This document shows positions 6,750 to 8,511 of a stretch of 8,511 nt of DNA, piece by piece (position 1 is the stretch's first letter; every line of letters begins with the position of its first letter). The notes under the pieces were generated by a model. The model did no database searches. It was not told the origin of the DNA and saw only the letters and a program-made list of their open reading frames with translations. A program made the translations under genes and the position numbers. The DNA comes from Candidatus Kapaibacterium sp. (GTDB taxonomy: Bacteria > Bacteroidota > Ignavibacteria > Kapaibacteriales > HRBIN21). The stretch spans positions 1-8,511 of the forward strand of contig JANWXA010000079.1 in NCBI GenBank assembly GCA_025055465.1, in the 5' to 3' direction.

Positions 6750-7178
6750 ATGTTGTCCCATGGTCTGGTAGTATCAATGTCTGTATGGGGAATACTTGCT
6801 GTCATGATGAGCCTGAGCATCGCCACTGCCCAACAGCAGCGCGTCCCGACACTACCTCCGTCTGAAGTTGTTCAGCGCATCAAAGACACATCGGTGGTTG
6901 TACTGGACGTTCGCACACCAGCAGAGTTCGCTGAGGGCTACATTCCCGGTTCACGCCTTATTCCCGTACAGGAGCTACCCCAACGCCTTCGGGAATTAGA
7001 ATCCCTCCGAGAGAAAACGATCATCGCTTATTGCCGGAGCGGGAACCGGAGCGCCCATGCCGTCCGGATTCTCCGCCACAATGGCTTCAATGCCTTTAAC
7101 ATGAGCGGAGGGATCTTAGAATGGAAACACCATGGCTACCCTCTCACGACCCCGAAGCCTGCCGTGCGAAAGCCGTAG
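6750..7178 (+). CDS. Exported single-domain rhodanese (sulfurtransferase)
   Basis: A 142-residue single-domain rhodanese. It has a signal peptide (hydrophobic SVWGILAVMMSLSIATA, likely cleaved after Ala27 before QQQ), so it should act in the periplasm. The rhodanese fold markers are present: VVVLDVRTPAEFAEGYIPGS (49-68, the DVR-x-x-x-E/Y-x-x-G-H/Y-I-x-G region), catalytic Cys95 in the loop CRSGNRS (95-101), and GGILEW (120-125) near the end. Such proteins transfer sulfane sulfur through a cysteine persulfide; donor and acceptor here are unknown. The six-residue loop fits thiosulfate or persulfide sulfur transfer rather than the longer loop of Cdc25-like phosphatases. A second ATG at 6777 would give a shorter, equally good signal peptide, so the start is uncertain by nine codons. 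The next gene begins inside its last 58 bases. Confidence 0.92.
   Translation: MLSHGLVVSMSVWGILAVMMSLSIATAQQQRVPTLPPSEVVQRIKDTSVVVLDVRTPAEFAEGYIPGSRLIPVQELPQRLRELESLREKTIIAYCRSGNRSAHAVRILRHNGFNAFNMSGGILEWKHHGYPLTTPKPAVRKP
7107..7112 (+). promoter_or_regulatory. Ribosome-binding site of the amidase gene, inside the rhodanese gene
   Basis: GGAGGG lies eight bases before the ATG at 7121 and within the rhodanese codons for the GG of GGILEW. It is the strongest Shine-Dalgarno match in the window and decides the amidase start, because a TAA in that frame at 7097-7099 excludes anything earlier and no later in-frame start lies before the signal peptide. Confidence 0.7.
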
Positions 7179-8511
7179 GATGGAAGCGCAATGGCTGCCA
7201 CTGGTCCCGATGGTTTCTGCTGAGCGTTCTTTGCATCATTGGTGCCTATGCCCAGCAAACACTTACCCTTGTCCTACCCGACGAGAAGAAGACGCACCTG
7301 CCGCTGCGGGCAATCGGCAGCTATATCACTGTAGGGCTATATGACTGCACCGCCCTCTGGCACGGCCGAGCTCGGCTGAATAGAAAAGGCACAGAGCTCC
7401 AGGCTCCCGAAGGTTTACTGCAAACCGCCCCTTTCAGTTTCTTCCTCCGTTGGGAAACCCCTACTACTTCAGGGGTCTATCAACTACCTGTACCAGTCCA
7501 ATCCGACGGCTCGCAACTGTTCGTACCTGCAGCCGCCCTTGTAGAGGCTCTCGCCATTCTCTGGGGAGCTTCGCTACAATGGATCTCACCGACAGAGGTA
7601 CATTTCCTGCGACCAGTGGCCAATACATCCACTTCTTACTCTACGCCATCTCGTTCGCCTCTACCGATCCACCCCCCACGCATCCCTCCTCTACCAATTC
7701 CTCAAGACACGGGCTTCGCACCTAAAGTACCTCGTCTACCGTTCCACGAACACTGGGACTCCTCAGCCCCACGGAGCCGCTCTGCCGGACTACTGGCTGC
7801 CGTCGGTACCAGTTTCGCTTTGGCACCGGTGGAAATCGCACGTATAGAGGCACAGCGCAGTTCCGACACGCTCCATCTACGCTTCATTGCAAACGGCACA
7901 ATCGACCGCTATCAACGCCCTGAGTGGCAGGGGCGTGAACTCGTCTTACGTATCCCCGATGTACTCCACACAGCGGAAACCGCTCTACAGGTGCCCGACA
8001 TACAGCGGCTGGATTACCAGCGCATCCGCGATATCACCGTCTACCGTATCCGCTTCCGGGCAAATATCCGAGAGTGTTTCTGGGGACGCGAAGGCCCTCG
8101 CGTCGTTCGACTCTCTGTGCTATTAGCGATCCCGCCGCCGGAATCCGAGCGCTGGGGCCTGGATGTCATTGTCATAGACCCCGGACATGGTGGTGCTGAC
8201 TACGGTGCCCTTAGCCTGAGCGGGCGGGCAGAGAAAGATATCACTCTCCAGATTGCACTGAAACTACGCCAACTCTTGCAGCGCCGTATGCCGGCCACCC
8301 GTATCATACTGACCCGCGAAGACGATCGCTTTGTGCCTCTTTACCGCCGCGGGCAAATTGCAAACGAACACCGGGGGAAGCTCTTCCTCAGCCTCCACTG
8401 CAACGCTGCCGCAACCAAACCACACCCCGCCCGGGGTATTGAAACCTATGTTCTCCGACCTGGGCGGACTCCAGATGCGATCCGTGTCGCTGAACGAGAA
8501 AACGCCGTCAT
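7121..8511 (+). CDS. N-acetylmuramoyl-L-alanine amidase (Amidase_3), C-terminus beyond right edge
   Basis: A zinc peptidoglycan amidase that cuts the bond between N-acetylmuramic acid and the L-Ala of the stem peptide, in cell separation or wall turnover. The frame is open for 463 codons to the window edge without a stop. A long charged N-region and the hydrophobic stretch FLLSVLCIIGAYA (32-44) form a signal peptide, probably cut at AYA|QQ. Residues 54-165 are beta-rich with LFVPAAALVEAL (133-144), somewhat like a copper-amine-oxidase N-terminal-like module; 174-206 is a proline-rich linker; 235-335 may be an AMIN-like domain. The catalytic domain starts near 347: zinc ligands His356 (DPGHGG), Glu371 (RAEKD) and His426 (SLHCNA), and catalytic Glu441 (GIETYV). 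The final part of the catalytic domain is missing only because the window ends. It overlaps the rhodanese gene by 58 bp. Confidence 0.93.
   Translation, partial: METPWLPSHDPEACRAKAVGWKRNGCHWSRWFLLSVLCIIGAYAQQTLTLVLPDEKKTHLPLRAIGSYITVGLYDCTALWHGRARLNRKGTELQAPEGLLQTAPFSFFLRWETPTTSGVYQLPVPVQSDGSQLFVPAAALVEALAILWGASLQWISPTEVHFLRPVANTSTSYSTPSRSPLPIHPPRIPPLPIPQDTGFAPKVPRLPFHEHWDSSAPRSRSAGLLAAVGTSFALAPVEIARIEAQRSSDTLHLRFIANGTIDRYQRPEWQGRELVLRIPDVLHTAETALQVPDIQRLDYQRIRDITVYRIRFRANIRECFWGREGPRVVRLSVLLAIPPPESERWGLDVIVIDPGHGGADYGALSLSGRAEKDITLQIALKLRQLLQRRMPATRIILTREDDRFVPLYRRGQIANEHRGKLFLSLHCNAAATKPHPARGIETYVLRPGRTPDAIRVAERENAV

Noticed and set aside
6644..6826. A small minus-strand frame of 60 codons between the lipoprotein and rhodanese genes
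   Set aside because: It runs antisense into the rhodanese signal peptide, has no family motif and no visible ribosome-binding site.
7132..7344. A short plus-strand frame (70 codons) at the rhodanese/amidase junction, as a possible small gene
   Set aside because: It is out of frame with the amidase, which is open from 7121 to the window edge with signal peptide and catalytic residues.
1..8511. Possible hidden mobile element, CRISPR array, toxin-antitoxin or defence system
   Set aside because: I saw no regularly spaced DNA repeats, terminal inverted repeats, transposase or integrase motifs, and nearly all of the length is taken up by recognisable housekeeping or envelope genes.

Overview
This window looks like ordinary chromosomal DNA from a Gram-negative bacterium of the Bacteroidota/Chlorobi (FCB) group, possibly a Kapabacteria/Ignavibacteria-like lineage. 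That is an inference from three things in the sequence: an FG-GAP protein ending in what looks like a type IX secretion sorting domain, a lipoprotein with a clear lipobox, and an archaeal/FCB-type bifunctional phosphoglucose/phosphomannose isomerase. Base composition is moderately GC-rich, there are no transposases, integrases or CRISPR repeats, and codon usage shows no obvious break.

Layout. From base 1 to 2804 three genes run leftward as a probable operon: a secreted seven-repeat FG-GAP protein is first, then nadC (quinolinate phosphoribosyltransferase, NAD synthesis) 20 bp later, then the first 83 codons of a UvrD/AddA-type helicase whose ATG shares one base with the nadC stop. A 104 bp divergent intergenic region separates this from a rightward pair, an acyl-CoA dehydrogenase and the sugar-phosphate isomerase, 18 bp apart. 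A tRNA-His gene lies on the minus strand, tail to tail with the isomerase gene. Then come three rightward genes for exported proteins: a lipoprotein built from four cysteine-patterned repeats, a signal-peptide-bearing single-domain rhodanese, and an N-acetylmuramoyl-L-alanine amidase that runs off the right edge.

How the genes fit together. The left block is metabolic and DNA-repair housekeeping led by an exported protein. The central pair is core carbon metabolism. The right block is all cell-envelope. The rhodanese and amidase genes overlap by 58 bp, and a strong Shine-Dalgarno sequence for the amidase lies inside the rhodanese reading frame, so they are probably translationally coupled. 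The amidase reading frame is open from its ATG at 7121 to the window edge (463 codons, no stop seen).

The least ordinary item is the four-repeat lipoprotein. Each repeat carries a Cys-Cys pair, a cysteine 47-48 residues later and another exactly 24 residues after that, in a prealbumin-like (carboxypeptidase-regulatory-like) repeat. I do not recognise it as a named family. I see no convincing evidence of a new defence system or mobile element.
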